A DNA stretch of 64,000 bases from Ferdinandcohnia sp036965045 (lineage in GTDB: Bacteria; Bacillota; Bacilli; Bacillales; Bacillaceae_L). The stretch covers positions 62,001 to 126,000 of the forward strand of contig NZ_JBALOV010000004.1 in assembly GCF_036965045.1 (NCBI RefSeq), in the 5' to 3' direction. The notes under the pieces were generated by a model. That model searched no databases, was not told where the DNA came from, and saw nothing but the letters and a program-made list of their open reading frames with translations. Position numbers and translations under genes: made by a program. Shown here piece after piece: positions 1-8,403 of the stretch (its first letter is position 1; each line of letters begins with the position of its first letter).

Positions 1-619
1 TAGCGACATATTGGGCTGCGTATTCGGTTATTTTGGCGTAGTCTCCTGTTTTGGCAGGGGCTACTAAATTCCCGCCTACACCTACTGCAACACATCCATT
101 TTTAATCCATTGATCAATATTCTCGAGGCTTACTCCACCCGTCGGCATAATGTTGACTTGTGGAAGTGGCGCTTTAACCGCTTTCACAAAATCTGGACCA
201 AAGGCATTCCCTGGGAAAAGCTTAATAATGTCAGCACCTGATTCAAGCGCATGTTTCATTTCCGTAATTGTCATGCATCCCGGCATATATGGGATTTGAT
301 ACAAGTTACATAGTTTAGCAGTTTCTTTATCAAAGCTTGGGCTTACAACAAACTTTGCTCCTGCTAAAATAGACATTCGTGCAGTAGTTGCGTCAAGAAC
401 AGTTCCGGCTCCGATTACAACATCAGTCTGTTTGTAAATTGAAGACAGTTCCTTAATAACCTCGTCAGCACCATCGACTGTAAAGGTCACCTCGATTCCA
501 ACGATTCCACCCTCTACACAGCTTTCTGAGATTTTAATCGCTTCTTCTTTTGAGTCAGCTCGGACAACTGCGACAACGCCGCAATCTGCGATTTTTGAGA
601 GTATCTTTATTTTTTTCAT
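1..619 (-). CDS. eda: 2-keto-3-deoxy-6-phosphogluconate (KDPG) aldolase, 3' end cut by window edge
   Basis: Translated by me from the minus strand, starting at the ATG at 619 (MKKIKILSKIADCGVVAVVR) behind a TGGAGG ribosome site. It should split KDPG into pyruvate and glyceraldehyde-3-phosphate in the cytosol, the last step of Entner-Doudoroff or hexuronate breakdown. Class I aldolase landmarks are visible: VVAVVRA near the start, GIVGIEVTF with the proton-transfer Glu, PGCMT, the Schiff-base lysine in IIKLFPGN, and the phosphate-binding MPTGGV. About 206 codons lie inside the window; the family is about 210-215 aa, so only a few residues are missing. It is divergent from the IclR regulator at 768, its likely controller. 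Family sure; specificity between KDPG and related keto-deoxy sugars (KHG, KDPGal) is not settled by sequence. Confidence 0.93.
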   Translation of the reverse strand, partial: MKKIKILSKIADCGVVAVVRADSKEEAIKISESCVEGGIVGIEVTFTVDGADEVIKELSSIYKQTDVVIGAGTVLDATTARMSILAGAKFVVSPSFDKETAKLCNLYQIPYMPGCMTITEMKHALESGADIIKLFPGNAFGPDFVKAVKAPLPQVNIMPTGGVSLENIDQWIKNGCVAVGVGGNLVAPAKTGDYAKITEYAAQYVA

Positions 620-643
620 GGTTTCCTCCAAAATCTGTTGACT

Positions 644-660
644 ATTTCCTATTTGGAAAT
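644..660. promoter_or_regulatory. Candidate IclR-type operator in the eda/iclR divergent region
   Basis: Inverted repeat ATTTCC-N5-GGAAAT lies between the eda start and a TATAAT-like -10 for eda (668-673, minus strand), with a further GGAAA half-site at 675-679. IclR-family operators are often TGGAAA/TTTCCA palindromes, so this is a plausible site for the adjacent regulator to repress eda. Inferred from pattern and position only. Confidence 0.45.
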
Positions 661-767
661 TAACTTTATTATATGGAAACTTACAAGATTATTATATATA
701 ATAGTGTAAGGGATTTCAACCAATAAATTGGTATTTTTAGAAAATTAGCTAAAAGTGAGTGATTACC

Positions 768-1529
768 TTGCAAAAAAAGAAACAACCATACGGCACCGTC
801 CTGATAAAAGCGGACAATATTTTAAAATACCTGTCCACTACGGACAAGCCGCAAAGCCTTCAACAAATCGCAAAAGAAACTGAATTAACTAGCTCTACCG
901 CATTAAAAATTTTAGATACTCTTCAATTAATAGGGTATGTGCATAAGGATGAGGAAACTAAAAGGTTCCGCTTAGGAAAGGCCATCATCAAATACGCAAA
1001 CAAAGCATTAAACTCAACCGAAATAAAAGATCTGGCACAACCCTATTTGGAAAAACTCAGGGAACAAACAACTGAAACCGTCCATATGGGCATCCTTGAC
1101 CAATCAAACATCATTTACATCACAAAACTAGAGAGTTTCAATCCAGTCTCCTTGTACTCTCGTGTCGGAAAAGCCATCCCACTCTATTGTTCTGCAATGG
1201 GAAAATCTATCCTAGCCGACCAAAGCGACGACCAAATTGAAGACTACTTGAACAACCATACGTTAGAAAAAAAGACAGAAAACACGATTACAACAAAAGA
1301 AGATTTTATGAAGGAAATCAATGAAATCCGCAAAAACGGGTATGCATTTGACAATGAAGAACACGAACAAGATATCTTCTGTGTAGGAGCAAGCATAACC
1401 GTTAACGGCAAAAACCACGGCGCATTTAGTGTCAGTGTGCCAAAATACCGAATCACCGATGAATTCATTACACAAATCATCGAATATGTCCTTGCTTGCA
1501 AAAGAGGGATTGAGAGTGAATTAGGCTAA
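768..1529 (+). CDS. IclR family transcriptional regulator (KdgR-like)
   Basis: A DNA-binding regulator with an N-terminal winged helix-turn-helix (about residues 8-75; QSLQQIAKETELTSSTALKI is the recognition region) and a C-terminal IclR effector domain (about 85-250) containing LREQTTETVHMGIL and PLYCSAMGKSILA. The length is normal for the family. I take the TTG at 768 because the purine-rich AAAGTGAG lies 8 nt upstream; a GTG at 759 has no ribosome site. It is divergent from the KDPG aldolase, which suggests control of 2-keto-3-deoxy-gluconate/hexuronate catabolism, probably with a sugar-acid effector. That role is inferred from position. Confidence 0.88.
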   Translation: MQKKKQPYGTVLIKADNILKYLSTTDKPQSLQQIAKETELTSSTALKILDTLQLIGYVHKDEETKRFRLGKAIIKYANKALNSTEIKDLAQPYLEKLREQTTETVHMGILDQSNIIYITKLESFNPVSLYSRVGKAIPLYCSAMGKSILADQSDDQIEDYLNNHTLEKKTENTITTKEDFMKEINEIRKNGYAFDNEEHEQDIFCVGASITVNGKNHGAFSVSVPKYRITDEFITQIIEYVLACKRGIESELG

Positions 1530-1623
1530 TGGGACAAAGGTCTCCTTCCCAGCCATTCCTACTTTTTACTAAAGATTTTTATGTTAAAGAAACTTCCAAT
1601 TATAAAAAATATCAAAAAACTTA

Positions 1624-1652
1624 TTGACCTTCTTTACCCTCTCTGTTAATAT
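1624..1652 (+). promoter_or_regulatory. Sigma-A promoter of the T-box/brnQ transcript
   Basis: TTGACC (1624-1629), 17-bp spacer, TAATAT (1647-1652), placing the start near 1659, immediately before the T-box leader. Confidence 0.7.
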
Positions 1653-1659
1653 ACCAATA

Positions 1660-1921
1660 TATTAAAAATCAATGACGAGAAAGAGTACGATTGGAATTCT
1701 GTTCCCCAGAGAGTCGACAGTTGCTGAAAGTCGATGTTCAGAGCCATCCGAAAATCATCTCAGAGATGCAAAGCCGAAAGAAGTAAGCTTTGACGGGGAG
1801 TCCGCCGTTACGAAGGAACACGTATGATGGTACGTTAGTGAGTGCCGTAGTCTAATCGATTGCGGAATTTGGGTGGTATCGCGAGTTAACCTCGTCCCTT
1901 TTTATAGGGGCGAGGTTTTTT
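1660..1921 (+). promoter_or_regulatory. T-box riboswitch (probably tRNA-Ile) upstream of brnQ
   Basis: The leader has T-box hallmarks: an AG-bulge-like AGAGAGTCGA in Stem I, the conserved T-box GGGTGGTATCGCGAG at 1871-1885 that base-pairs the tRNA acceptor end, and a following intrinsic terminator. The candidate specifier region after CCGAAA holds tandem ATC triplets (1754-1759), the isoleucine codon, which fits a branched-chain amino acid carrier downstream. Uncharged tRNA-Ile would stabilise the antiterminator and switch brnQ on. Class is certain; the specifier was read by eye. Confidence 0.93.
1889..1921 (+). terminator. T-box-regulated intrinsic terminator
   Basis: Stem ACCTCGTCCC / GGGGCGAGGT followed by a T run. 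The 5' arm overlaps sequence just after the T-box and competes with the antiterminator. Confidence 0.9.
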
Positions 1922-1998
1922 GTTTTTCGTTGGGACAGCGGACCTGTCCCTCCGTCTCAGAAAGTTATATTAATAAAACAAAAAAGGAGAGTTTTAAG

Positions 1999-3330
1999 AT
2001 GAAGAAGTTAGATACGTTGTTTATTGGATTTATGTTGTTTTCCATGTTCTTTGGAGCTGGAAATTTAATTTTCCCGCCGTTTTTAGGCGCTGGCGCTGGT
2101 ACAAATTTTTGGAGTGCGATGCTTGGATTTATCGTAACCGGAGTTGGTTTACCCGTTCTTGTTATCTTTGCTGTTTCCCTTGTTAAAGGTGGTGCACAAG
2201 CCATGGGCGATCGTGTCCATCCCGTATTTAGCACCGTCTTTATGGTTGCAGTTTATCTATGTATCGGTCCTTTTCTTGCAATTCCAAGAAACGCAAACGT
2301 TGCGTTCGAAATGGGAATTACCCCATTTTTACCTGAATCAACCAATACAGCTCTAATCCTATTGCTTTTCTCAGTCATCTTCTTTGGAGTGGTCTATTTT
2401 ATCAGCTTAAACCCAAGTAAGATGGAACAATATATGGGGCGCTTCATTGCACCAACCTTGGTCGTTGCTATTGTTATTTTAATCACTGTCGGATTATTTA
2501 AGATGGATACACCGTTCCTTAGCCCAACAGAAGGATATCAATCAGGCGCGTTTTTCACAGGATTCCTTGAAGGATATAACACAATGGATGCTCTAGCCTC
2601 TTTAGCATTCGGAATTGTCATCTTAAACGCTATTCAAAAAAGAGGCATCCAAAATCGTTCACAGTTGACACAATATACATTTAAAGCTGGAATTATTGCA
2701 GGTATCCTACTGTCTGCCATTTATGTTGGAATTGGATTAATCGGGGCAAAGATGGCCGGTCAGGGCACATTTGAAGATGGTACAGGAATTTTATCATCTG
2801 CAGCAACCATGTTATTTGGACAAAGCGGAACGTTATTACTCGGTCTGATTTTTACATTAGCTTGTTTTACAACCGTTGTTGGATTAACAACTGCTTGTGG
2901 ACAGTATTTCTCAAACTTACTTCCAAAGTTGAGCTATAAAACTGTTGTACTTATGGTAACGTTAGTCGGATTTACCCTTTCAAACCTTGGATTGGCTCAG
3001 ATTTTAAAAGTCTCTGTTCCTTTCCTAGTAATGACATACCCACTTCTAATCGTGTTAGTGGTATTAACCTTCTTTAGTCGTTATTATAAAAATGTCAAAG
3101 CTGTGTATGGTTCTGCCATGTTGTTCACAGGTGTTTTCGCGCTAATCAGTGGATTGAATGCATTTGGTCTTGACCTTGGACCTGTTCAAGATATGAAAAA
3201 TATGCTTCCACTTGCATCTGCTGGATTAGAGTGGATTGTTCCCGCTCTCGTTGGTACAGCATTGGGCCTTGTGATGAGTCAATTTAGTAAAAGCCCTGAA
3301 ATTGTTGAGGCCAAGATAGAAGCATCATAA
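1999..3330 (+). CDS. brnQ: Branched-chain amino acid carrier, LIVCS family
   Basis: A polytopic membrane symporter (about 12 membrane segments, 443 aa) that imports isoleucine, leucine and valine with Na+ or H+. Family landmarks at the N-terminus are MFFGAGNLIFPP followed by Gly/Ala-rich helices, and the overall length matches BrnQ. The ATG at 1999 has AAAGGAGA 9 nt upstream; a longer open frame reaches back into the T-box and cannot be the start. Expression is set by the upstream T-box, probably by isoleucyl-tRNA charging. A strong terminator follows directly. The function is well supported by both protein family and riboswitch. Confidence 0.96.
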   Translation: MKKLDTLFIGFMLFSMFFGAGNLIFPPFLGAGAGTNFWSAMLGFIVTGVGLPVLVIFAVSLVKGGAQAMGDRVHPVFSTVFMVAVYLCIGPFLAIPRNANVAFEMGITPFLPESTNTALILLLFSVIFFGVVYFISLNPSKMEQYMGRFIAPTLVVAIVILITVGLFKMDTPFLSPTEGYQSGAFFTGFLEGYNTMDALASLAFGIVILNAIQKRGIQNRSQLTQYTFKAGIIAGILLSAIYVGIGLIGAKMAGQGTFEDGTGILSSAATMLFGQSGTLLLGLIFTLACFTTVVGLTTACGQYFSNLLPKLSYKTVVLMVTLVGFTLSNLGLAQILKVSVPFLVMTYPLLIVLVVLTFFSRYYKNVKAVYGSAMLFTGVFALISGLNAFGLDLGPVQDMKNMLPLASAGLEWIVPALVGTALGLVMSQFSKSPEIVEAKIEAS

Positions 3331-3334
3331 AATG

Positions 3335-3371
3335 AAAGGATAGGTACCTTGAATGGGTACCTATCCTTTTT
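3335..3371 (+). terminator. Terminator between brnQ and yaaN (convergent)
   Basis: AAAGGATAGGTACC, a short loop, then GGTACCTATCC and a T run. The A run on the 5' side lets it work for yaaN too. Confidence 0.88.
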
Positions 3372-4557
3372 AGTCTGTTTTGATATCTAGTAATTTTTGG
3401 CGTAATTCGGTTTCCATCGAAGCTAGTTCAAGCTCGGCTTGACGTCGCTTGTTACGGCCTTCTTCTTGGATACGTAACGTTTCCTCTAATGTAGAAATGA
3501 GGTTTTCCTTCGTTTTCTTCAATGTTTCCACATCGACTAAGCCACGCTCATTTTCCCTCGCTGTTTCAAGGGTATTGCTCTTTAACATTTCAGCATTCTT
3601 CAATAAAAGCTCATTTGTTGTTTTAGCCACTTGTTTTTGTGCTTCCACTGCATGACGCTGTCTGATTAATGTTAATGCAATCGCCACTTGGTTTTTCCAT
3701 AACGGAATTGCCGTCATGATTGAAGATTGAATTTTTTCTACAAGAGCTTGGTTAGTGTTTTGGATTAAGCGAATTTGTGGTGCGCTTTGAATCGTGATTT
3801 CTCGACTTAACTTCAGGTCATGAACACGTTTTTCAAGGCGGTCTGCAAACTGAACCATGTCATTTACTTCTTGAACCTTCATTTGATCATTTGTTACTTC
3901 TGCTTGTTTCTTTAACTCTGGGATAACTTGTTTATGCATCTCTTCAAGCTTCAGTTCACCCGCTGCAATGTACACATTTAATGCATCAAAATAATCCTTA
4001 TTGTTGTCGTAAAGCTTCTCCAAAATCGCAATGTCGGATAAAAGAACATTCTTACTTCGTTCAAGCTTCACACTAATTCGATCAATTTGAGCCCCTGTTT
4101 TTTGGTATTTTGATAGTACCTCTTGAACGGAATTAGAGATTTTTCCAAACATCCGTGCAATCATTGACCGCTTTTCAGGATTCAATTCTTCAGGCTTCAT
4201 GTCATCTAGACGGTGCATGAGTTCTGAAATAATTTTTCCAACTTCACCCACGTCATTCTTTTGCACATGCTCAAGCATTGTATTTGAAAATGAAAGCAGT
4301 TTGTTTTGAGCTGGCGTTCCATAGGAGATCATCGCTTGGTGATTCGTTGGGTCAATTTGTTTCGCTAATTGCAAGGCTTTTTCCTTATTTTCCTCAGGCA
4401 ATACATCCACTAATCGAACAGGCTTCGTTTCATCTTCTTGTGAAATGACAATTGGATTTTCCTGTTGCTCATCTTTTTTCTCATCAAATGGATTCGCAAG
4501 TAATTCATCCATTAAATTGCTGGGTTCTTTATATTTTGGAGAATACTGTTCACTCAT
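3370..4557 (-). CDS. yaaN: Toxic anion resistance (TelA family) protein YaaN
   Basis: A soluble, highly helical 395-aa protein with the TelA/KlaA domain over most of its length (PNDVGEVGKIISELM-type helices, coiled-coil stretches at about 190-260 and 320-390). TelA proteins were named for tellurite resistance and sit in bacterial stress clusters; the molecular activity is unknown, perhaps envelope or cell-division related. I chose the ATG at 4557 because GGAGG lies 9 nt upstream; the in-frame TTG at 4563 is too close to it. That GGAGG is embedded in the last codons of xpaC, so the two are translationally coupled, as in Bacillus subtilis xpaC-yaaN. Confidence 0.92.
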   Translation of the reverse strand: MSEQYSPKYKEPSNLMDELLANPFDEKKDEQQENPIVISQEDETKPVRLVDVLPEENKEKALQLAKQIDPTNHQAMISYGTPAQNKLLSFSNTMLEHVQKNDVGEVGKIISELMHRLDDMKPEELNPEKRSMIARMFGKISNSVQEVLSKYQKTGAQIDRISVKLERSKNVLLSDIAILEKLYDNNKDYFDALNVYIAAGELKLEEMHKQVIPELKKQAEVTNDQMKVQEVNDMVQFADRLEKRVHDLKLSREITIQSAPQIRLIQNTNQALVEKIQSSIMTAIPLWKNQVAIALTLIRQRHAVEAQKQVAKTTNELLLKNAEMLKSNTLETARENERGLVDVETLKKTKENLISTLEETLRIQEEGRNKRRQAELELASMETELRQKLLDIKTD

Positions 4558-4563
4558 ACTCAA

Positions 4564-5214
4564 TTACCTCCTATTTTGATCAAGAAATGCAGAATCATTT
4601 GCTTGTTTATTCGAATTCTTAGCTACATCAATTTCGAAATGCAGGTCTTCAATATCATTCGAGAGCATTTTGTGTAAATCCTTCTCAATCGTGTTCGTTA
4701 ATTCTTCAAGTACCCGCCGCGTTTCGTGAAGCGACCGTTCCAGTTCACTATTTTTCTTCGGTTGGGATGAAAGAAAAGCATACTTTTCGGATAACTCCAC
4801 AACTGAATCAAGATGTGAAAAATAGAATCGTTCCGCTAGGTAAAAGCGTCGCGGTTCGCTCTTCGTTAAGCGATAGATTTTCTTTGTGACACGATGCAGG
4901 TCAACCCTTTGCTTTAGTGACGGGATGTGACGAACGGTAAAAAGGGATTTATTTAGTCGGGCAAGTTTTTTCTTTGCTTCTTTTAGATTTCTCTCTATAT
5001 ACTGATATTCCTTCCTCGTAAGGCGATGTTTTCGCAAAAAAGATTGTTTGAGAATGGCTGACGTGCCGACGTAGGCAATTCCGCCCCCTATTAATGCAAA
5101 TCCAGACGAAAGTAGGAAAGTTTGATCAAATGCAAAAAAGCTTACTAACCAAATAGTAACCGTTGTCGGTACTGAAATGAACGATTTAACAATAAAAGCG
5201 AGAAACGAATTCAT
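4564..5214 (-). CDS. xpaC: XpaC family protein (5-bromo-4-chloroindolyl phosphate hydrolysis)
   Basis: A 216-aa protein with two N-terminal hydrophobic segments (about residues 3-45), then a basic, helical cytoplasmic part (KHRLTRKEYQYIERNLKEAK onward). Matches Bacillus XpaC in length, layout and its partner yaaN. The family name reflects increased X-phos hydrolysis when the gene was cloned; the true biochemical role is unknown. The ATG at 5214 is preferred over 5232 because GGAG lies 8 nt before it. First gene of a two-gene operon with yaaN. Likely an envelope-associated stress protein by association with TelA. Confidence 0.9.
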   Translation of the reverse strand: MNSFLAFIVKSFISVPTTVTIWLVSFFAFDQTFLLSSGFALIGGGIAYVGTSAILKQSFLRKHRLTRKEYQYIERNLKEAKKKLARLNKSLFTVRHIPSLKQRVDLHRVTKKIYRLTKSEPRRFYLAERFYFSHLDSVVELSEKYAFLSSQPKKNSELERSLHETRRVLEELTNTIEKDLHKMLSNDIEDLHFEIDVAKNSNKQANDSAFLDQNRR

Positions 5215-5620
5215 ATCATCGACTCCTAACATTCTGTCTTACTATTATATACGAACCAACCCGAACGTTGGTTTCAAAAACTTTCGAGGGAAAAATTGGT
5301 GATGTGGCTGTAGCATTGGCGTCCTTGTTCGGATTTGATAATGATTAACTATTCTTGGTGTTGTGAGCTTGGTGCGGGACTTCATTACTTCGATCAACAG
5401 GATTTCCACCACACAATACACCCTTTTCCCCTTCAATCTTCTCTTTTTCCTCTACTTAACTATACTATAAGATATTTATTCAAACTATGGACCTAGAATT
5501 TACAAGAATCTAAGACTTGAGGCGTATTTTACCGATAACACGCTCCACCACTACCCTAATTATAGTCATTTTTTAAAATTTTAGTAAATTTTCTGGAAAA
5601 TTTTCATAGTATGTAGTATA
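5215..5620. other. Divergent intergenic region xpaC / gntR
   Basis: About 400 bp between divergent operons. A 63-codon minus-strand open frame (5245-5436) has no ribosome site and no protein-like composition, so I see no gene here. AT-rich sequence from 5455 to 5620 presumably holds the promoters of both operons. Confidence 0.5.
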
Positions 5621-5650
5621 GTACATTATATCACTAATGCACTAATGTAC
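5621..5650. promoter_or_regulatory. Candidate operator of the GntR/YtrA-type regulator
   Basis: Inverted repeat GTACATTA - N14 - TAATGTAC, with an internal direct repeat of CACTAATG / CACTAATG, ending 14 bp before the ribosome site of the regulator gene. The placement fits autorepression of the GntR-ABC operon. Confidence 0.6.
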
Positions 5651-5674
5651 ATAATCACCTAAGGAGGTGTTTAT

Positions 5675-6061
5675 ATGAAGTTTAAGCAGGATGGCGCAAA
5701 GCCGATTTATGTTCAAATTTCAGAATGGATCGAAACCGAAATTTTAAGTGGAGCGATACTTGAGGATCAAAAGGTGTTTTCACAGTATCAGCTTGCGGAG
5801 ATGTTCAATATTAATCCTGCTACGGCAGCTAAGGGGCTGAATCTCCTGGCAGACGAAAATATCCTCTATAAAAAACGAGGCTTGGGGATGTTTGTGACGA
5901 AGAATGCGAAACAATTTATTTTAGAGAAAAGGAAAAGTCAAACGATGAAAAATCTAGTTTATGAGCTGGTTTTGGAAGCGGAGCGTTTAGGAGTTAGTGA
6001 AATAGAGTTGGTCAATATGATTAAAGCTGAAAAAGAACGGCAAAGGGGGAATCAGAAGTGA
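5675..6061 (+). CDS. GntR family regulator, YtrA subfamily
   Basis: A short 128-aa GntR protein: winged helix-turn-helix at residues 10-75 (PIYVQISEWIETEILSG, then YQLAEMFNINPATAAKGLNLL) and a short dimerising helix instead of an effector domain, which defines the YtrA subgroup. Perfect AAGGAGGTG ribosome site. YtrA-type repressors typically head operons of ABC exporters and respond to cell-wall antibiotics or stress. Here the ABC ATPase starts at a GTG overlapping this stop codon. The upstream palindrome at 5621-5650 is the obvious autoregulatory site. The inducer is unknown. Confidence 0.93.
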   Translation: MKFKQDGAKPIYVQISEWIETEILSGAILEDQKVFSQYQLAEMFNINPATAAKGLNLLADENILYKKRGLGMFVTKNAKQFILEKRKSQTMKNLVYELVLEAERLGVSEIELVNMIKAEKERQRGNQK

Positions 6062-6954
6062 ATGCAATTGAAGTTCAAAATGTATCCAAACTCTACGGTG
6101 GTCTAAAAGCTTTAGATCAACTTACTTTTACGATTGTGCCAAATACCATCACTGGTGTAATCGGGAGAAATGGTGCCGGTAAAACAACCCTATTGAAAAT
6201 AATCTCCGGATTTTACCCTGTTTCTTCTGGAGAGGTTCGCGTTTTTTCGGAAAATCCATTTAATAATTTAAAAATATCTGCCAATCTCATTTTTGTGGAC
6301 GACAATATGGTCTTTCCACCTTGGTTAAATTTAGCTGAAATCTTGAAAGCCAGTGCAAGCTTTTATCCGAATTGGGATGACGAAATGGCAAAACGTCTAT
6401 TCGATTATTTCGATTTAAATCCAAAGCAGCTTCATCATCATCTTTCTAAAGGAATGAAAAGTACATTTAATATTATCATCGGTCTTTCCTCCCGCTGCCC
6501 GATTACAATCTTCGATGAACCGACAACTGGTATGGATGCAGCGATACGAAAGGATTTTTACAAGGCATTATTGAAAGATTATATCGCACATCCTAGAACC
6601 ATCCTCTTTTCAAGCCATCTTCTCAACGAGATTGATACTATTCTAGAAAATGTTCTTCTCATTCGGAATGGTAGTGTAGCGCTGCATAAACCGATTGATG
6701 ACCTGAAGGAGTATGCAGTTGGCGTTCGTGGAAAAACAACGCTTGTCGAACAGGTTACGAAGGGCATGGAAGTCATTTATGTGGAGGAATTCGGTGATGA
6801 CTATATTTATTCTGTTGTAAAGGATGTTTATCCAGAAGCCACCTGGTTAGAAGCAAAAAAGCTTGGCCTTGAACTATCACCTGTTGCAACAGAGGACCTT
6901 TGTGTGTATCTCACGGCAAAGAATAAGGGAGGGATCAATGATGTCTTTAACTAA
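6058..6954 (+). CDS. ABC transporter ATP-binding protein
   Basis: A 298-aa nucleotide-binding subunit. Walker A is GRNGAGKTT (about residues 38-46), Walker B is ITIFDEPTTGMD, and the switch His is in SSHLLNEID. The signature is degenerate (HLSKGMKST rather than LSGGQ), common in this antibiotic/stress exporter subgroup. A C-terminal extension of about 80 residues follows the ATPase core. GTG start overlaps the gntR stop (GTGA), so translation is coupled. Powers the downstream membrane proteins; the substrate is unknown, and bacitracin-like or cell-wall agents are a guess from the YtrA-type regulator. Confidence 0.93.
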   Translation: MNAIEVQNVSKLYGGLKALDQLTFTIVPNTITGVIGRNGAGKTTLLKIISGFYPVSSGEVRVFSENPFNNLKISANLIFVDDNMVFPPWLNLAEILKASASFYPNWDDEMAKRLFDYFDLNPKQLHHHLSKGMKSTFNIIIGLSSRCPITIFDEPTTGMDAAIRKDFYKALLKDYIAHPRTILFSSHLLNEIDTILENVLLIRNGSVALHKPIDDLKEYAVGVRGKTTLVEQVTKGMEVIYVEEFGDDYIYSVVKDVYPEATWLEAKKLGLELSPVATEDLCVYLTAKNKGGINDVFN

Positions 6955-7672
6955 TGCTAGTTTTCTTGATGTCATCAAAAAGCAATTGTTCTTTAAAGTT
7001 CGGGCTTATTACGGTGCATTTACAAGCCTTGTAACAGTCCAGGCAATTGCACTCTTGTTTTCTTTTAATGGCGTTGGACAGATGGGGCTTGGTGGTAATT
7101 TATCGATTTCGAGTTATTCCGGAAGCATCATCTTTGTTTTTACTGCTTTTTGGGCTTTCATTACGGCTACCACTTTAACGACAAAAGCCTATCATTATAT
7201 AGATTTTTCATTTGTGACAAACAGAATGAGTAGTCATCTATCAACAGTTGGGATGCTTATTGTTTACTCATTTATCGCAAGTATCGGCTCCACTTTTGCA
7301 GGGATTTTATTAAGGGTAATCCTCTATTTTAAAGAAGGTAGTGAAAAAATAATCGCGAACCATTTTTTCATTCCATTCTCTGATTTATTAGTCGGCATTT
7401 ATATTGGTACCTTATATTTATTGTTATTTGCAACATTAGGATATTTCATTGGAATGTTTACTCAAATCAATAAACTATTCGGATTTATGATTCCAGCACT
7501 ATTGATTGGATGGGCGTTTTATGAAGTAAGTGCAAATGATACGATTAGCTCGATTACATTCTTTTTCACTGAAACATCCATTCTTGTTTTTACAATTAAA
7601 GTTGTCGTTACAATTGCCGTAATGGTATGGATTGTAATTGCTGCAACCAACCGATTGGAGGTTCGAAAATAA
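6941..7672 (+). CDS. ABC transporter permease-like membrane protein
   Basis: A 243-aa protein with about six hydrophobic segments, no soluble domain, overlapping the ATPase gene by 14 bp. I take the ATG at 6941 (the second of two adjacent ATGs), which is 7 nt from AAGGGAGG. Not assignable to a named permease family by eye, but its place between the ATPase and another membrane protein makes it the translocation subunit of the exporter. Confidence 0.8.
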   Translation: MSLTNASFLDVIKKQLFFKVRAYYGAFTSLVTVQAIALLFSFNGVGQMGLGGNLSISSYSGSIIFVFTAFWAFITATTLTTKAYHYIDFSFVTNRMSSHLSTVGMLIVYSFIASIGSTFAGILLRVILYFKEGSEKIIANHFFIPFSDLLVGIYIGTLYLLLFATLGYFIGMFTQINKLFGFMIPALLIGWAFYEVSANDTISSITFFFTETSILVFTIKVVVTIAVMVWIVIAATNRLEVRK

Positions 7673-8370
7673 TGTCAATAATCGGTACATTCATCCTTCC
7701 AGCGATCATCTTGTTTATTATAGCGGCTGTTTTACTTACTGTATTTTTTGGTAAAAAGTTTAATGGTACGAAAAGTACGAAAGTTTTACTCGGAACGTAT
7801 TTTATCATTTTAGTCGCAACCGTCATTGTTTATTATAGCATCCCTCAATCTAGCTTCTTTGCATCGGAGAGCGATACTGAAAATTTGACCTATGACCAAA
7901 TTCATCAAGCGATTGAACAAGGTAAAATCGAAAATGTCGAAGCGATTAAAGAAAAAGAAAGATGGAATATTCCATTTGAGCAAAAGGAACTTAACATTCA
8001 ACTATTTGAAAACAATAACATGTATGCGATTTTTGATCGAAAAGAAAACGAAGACAAAACCATTGAGGTCATTTATTATGTGGCGAATACGAATTTTAAC
8101 GGGTATGATTTTTATGAAGAAATCCCAGTACCAAGCGTTACAATCGAAGGAAATTATTTGACGGCGTATCCCCCAACGGACAATCAGGTTAAGCTTTATA
8201 GCTTTCATAATGATTTTGTGATTTCCCAATTTAGGGGCGGAGGAATTACGGATGATTTCGAAAGAAGGTATGAGGACGATAAGCCACTTAATTATGAGTT
8301 TCTCATCGTCCGTGTTCCGAAAAGCATCGAGCTAATTGGGAGCGAGTTTGTGAACTTTCTTGGAGAATGA
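7672..8370 (+). CDS. Membrane-anchored hypothetical protein of the ABC operon
   Basis: A 232-aa protein starting in a TAATG overlap with the permease gene, behind GGAGG. Two N-terminal membrane helices (about residues 3-24 and 33-55) anchor an outside-facing domain of about 175 residues rich in acidic and aromatic residues (NYLTAYPPTDNQVKLYSFH). No recognised domain. As the last gene of a translationally coupled gntR-ABC operon it may be an accessory or sensing subunit; that is inference. Confidence 0.75.
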   Translation: MSIIGTFILPAIILFIIAAVLLTVFFGKKFNGTKSTKVLLGTYFIILVATVIVYYSIPQSSFFASESDTENLTYDQIHQAIEQGKIENVEAIKEKERWNIPFEQKELNIQLFENNNMYAIFDRKENEDKTIEVIYYVANTNFNGYDFYEEIPVPSVTIEGNYLTAYPPTDNQVKLYSFHNDFVISQFRGGGITDDFERRYEDDKPLNYEFLIVRVPKSIELIGSEFVNFLGE

Positions 8371-8377
8371 ATCAAGA

Positions 8378-8403
8378 TAAGGAAGGGTCGCCCCTTCCTT
8401 TTT
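8378..8403 (+). terminator. Terminator of the gntR-ABC operon
   Basis: AAGGAAGGG - TCG - CCCCTTCC followed by TTTTT; sits in the gap to a convergent gene. Confidence 0.85.

Noticed and set aside
5245..5436. 63-codon minus-strand frame between xpaC and gntR
   Set aside because: No ribosome site, basic and His/Pro-rich low-complexity product, lies in the divergent promoter region.
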